In this document: one piece after another, positions 5,123-6,233 of the stretch | Layout of the letters: the number at the start of each line of letters is the position of its first letter | Numbering within the stretch: position 1 is the first letter of the stretch | Assembly (NCBI GenBank): GCA_001819145.1 | Contig: MHLV01000016.1 | Location: forward strand, 1-6,233 | Origin: Candidatus Nealsonbacteria bacterium RBG_13_36_15 | GTDB lineage: Bacteria > Patescibacteriota > Minisyncoccia > Minisyncoccales > RBG-13-36-15 | DNA length: 6,233 nucleotides | Direction of reading: 5' to 3' | The notes under the pieces: generated by a model | The model's input: the letters and a program-made list of their open reading frames with translations, nothing else | The model's database searches: none | What the model was told of the DNA's origin: nothing | Position numbers and translations under genes: made by a program

Positions 5123-6233
5123 ATGATTAACACTCTCTCAAAAATTATTGAGTGGGGAATAATTCTCCTTGCTTTTTTAATGCCCCTATTTTTCCTGCCG
5201 ATAACCTCGGAAGCTTTTGAATTCCCGAAGCAGTTGTTGCTTATCTTTTCTGTAAGCTTCTTAACAATTATTTGGGCGGTTAAAATTGTTTTAGAAACAT
5301 CAGCCAAGATTATATATAGTCCTTTAGTATTGCCCGCCTTTATTTTCTTTGTTTTCTTTTTTATTTCAGCAGTTTTTTCCATTCACCGCCTCTCTTCAAT
5401 TTTCGGCTCTTACCCAAGATTTAGCGACGGCTTGGTCAGCCTTTTTATTTATCTTCTATTTTTCTTTCTTGTATCTTTCCATACCAGAGAAAAAAAGCAG
5501 ATTATCAGAATTTTAGTTTCTATTTGTTTGGCCGGAACGGTAATCGCTGTTTTGGGAATTTTGAATTATTTTGACTTTTATCTTTTTGGCAACTTTTTAA
5601 GGAATTCTCTGGTAACCCCAGCTGGATTTGCAGACAGGGCCGTTTTTTTCTTGGCAATTTTATTGCCGGCCTTGTTTTTAACTTTCCTTTTTGCGAAAAG
5701 AAAAATCTTTCAGGCTCTTTCAGTAATATCTGGATTTTTAGCCCTTTTCTATATTTGCCTAATTTCTGATTTAGCGGCAGTTTTGGCAGTATTTCTGATG
5801 CTTATTTTATTCGCTGTTTTTTATCGCTTCCAGCTTCCAAAAACAGCATGGATTAAAACGGGAATCGTTTTTTTAATTTTTCTTTTGCTTTTAATTATTA
5901 ATGATATTGGGTTTGTTAAATCTTACATCCCTCTTATAAAGGACCGGACTTCCCAGCATGAATTAAAAATTGATCCAAATACTGCTTGGACAGTTGCCAT
6001 AGGCGGTTTTCAAAACCTAAAGCTTTTAACTTTGGGATCTGGGCCCGGAACCTATCTTTTTGATTTTACCAGCTTCAAGCCGGTTAGATTTAACCAAACT
6101 CCCCTTTGGAATCTTCGTTTTGAGAGGTCTTTTAACGAGTATTTCCAGATTATCCCCACTTTGGGAGTTTTAGCTTTCTTTGTTTTCTTGTGGTTTTTAT
6201 TCGTATTGTTGAAATTAGCGAAAGACATCTGGA
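5123..6233 (+). CDS. O-antigen ligase/polymerase-like polytopic membrane protein (3' end missing)
   Basis: The frame starts at ATG 5123 and stays open to the window edge: 370 codons with no stop. The protein is mostly hydrophobic, with about nine predicted membrane segments and a large extracytoplasmic loop from about residue 262 to 342. Motifs of the Wzy/WaaL/PglL superfamily are FGSYPRFSDGL (94-104) after the second or third membrane segment, LGSGPGTYLFDF (304-315), and RFERSFNEYFQIIPTLG (332-348). The last two match the family's 'G.GpgtF...f' and 'R...aHNeylq.l.e.G' loop pattern. Such proteins polymerise or transfer undecaprenyl-linked glycans outside the membrane, onto lipid, polysaccharide or pilin. 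In Patescibacteria similar proteins often carry C-terminal TPR repeats, which would lie beyond the window. The substrate cannot be told from sequence. The Shine-Dalgarno is weak or absent, and a possible promoter lies at 5064-5092. Confidence 0.8.
   Translation, partial: MINTLSKIIEWGIILLAFLMPLFFLPITSEAFEFPKQLLLIFSVSFLTIIWAVKIVLETSAKIIYSPLVLPAFIFFVFFFISAVFSIHRLSSIFGSYPRFSDGLVSLFIYLLFFFLVSFHTREKKQIIRILVSICLAGTVIAVLGILNYFDFYLFGNFLRNSLVTPAGFADRAVFFLAILLPALFLTFLFAKRKIFQALSVISGFLALFYICLISDLAAVLAVFLMLILFAVFYRFQLPKTAWIKTGIVFLIFLLLLIINDIGFVKSYIPLIKDRTSQHELKIDPNTAWTVAIGGFQNLKLLTLGSGPGTYLFDFTSFKPVRFNQTPLWNLRFERSFNEYFQIIPTLGVLAFFVFLWFLFVLLKLAKDIW

Noticed and set aside
5104..5382. Open minus-strand frame at the start of the last gene
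   Set aside because: The Lys-rich peptide is the complement of Phe/Leu-rich membrane codons; the plus-strand frame is open for 370 codons with family motifs.

Overview
The window looks like chromosomal DNA from an uncultivated, AT-rich bacterium, most likely a member of the Patescibacteria / Candidate Phyla Radiation (Parcubacteria-like). That placement is inferred. The NAD-dependent ligase (with its SFNDAF and DAALD motifs), the RodA-type protein, the Wzy-like membrane protein and the Y1 transposase all have the flavour I associate with that group. Stops TGA, TAA and TAG are all used as stops, so nothing suggests an altered genetic code. Recognisable Shine-Dalgarno sites are scarce.

Layout. 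Positions 3-749 hold the 3' end of a secreted surface protein: a pilin-like segment followed by a DNRLRE-type beta domain. An intrinsic terminator follows at 799-823. The 750-1011 intergenic region carries one copy of a palindromic repeat, a good sigma70-type promoter (910-938), a small dyad at the predicted transcription start, and a near-full-length Shine-Dalgarno sequence that leads straight into a second copy of the repeat. Next comes a Y1 (HUH) REP-associated transposase gene (1012-1749), closed by a third, inverted copy at 1750-1773. ligA starts only 10 bases further on (1784-3814). A rodA-like SEDS gene (3832-4926) follows ligA after 17 bases and probably shares its transcript. A 196-base gap contains a GC-rich, protein-like reading frame on the minus strand (4941-5072) and a possible promoter (5064-5092). 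The last gene (5123 to the window end) is a polytopic O-antigen ligase/polymerase-like protein, cut by the window edge.

How it fits together. The cargo is housekeeping and envelope biology: DNA nick sealing (LigA), peptidoglycan synthesis for elongation (RodA), and probable surface glycan ligation or polymerisation (Wzy/WaaL/PglL-like) near a pilin-like surface protein. The most interesting layer is the small palindromic repeats. A transposase bounded by identical 24-nt palindromes appears to have landed between the promoter/Shine-Dalgarno and the start codon of ligA. A different 26-bp perfect palindrome lies inside ligA and contributes exactly eight in-frame codons. The RodA-like protein is also odd: it has lost the near-invariant R-x-Q-P-S-E-x-x-K motif while keeping the other SEDS signatures. 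I see no wholly new multi-gene system. The second-look items are the repeat/ligA architecture, the palindrome-coded peptide, the RodA substitutions and the minus-strand fragment.
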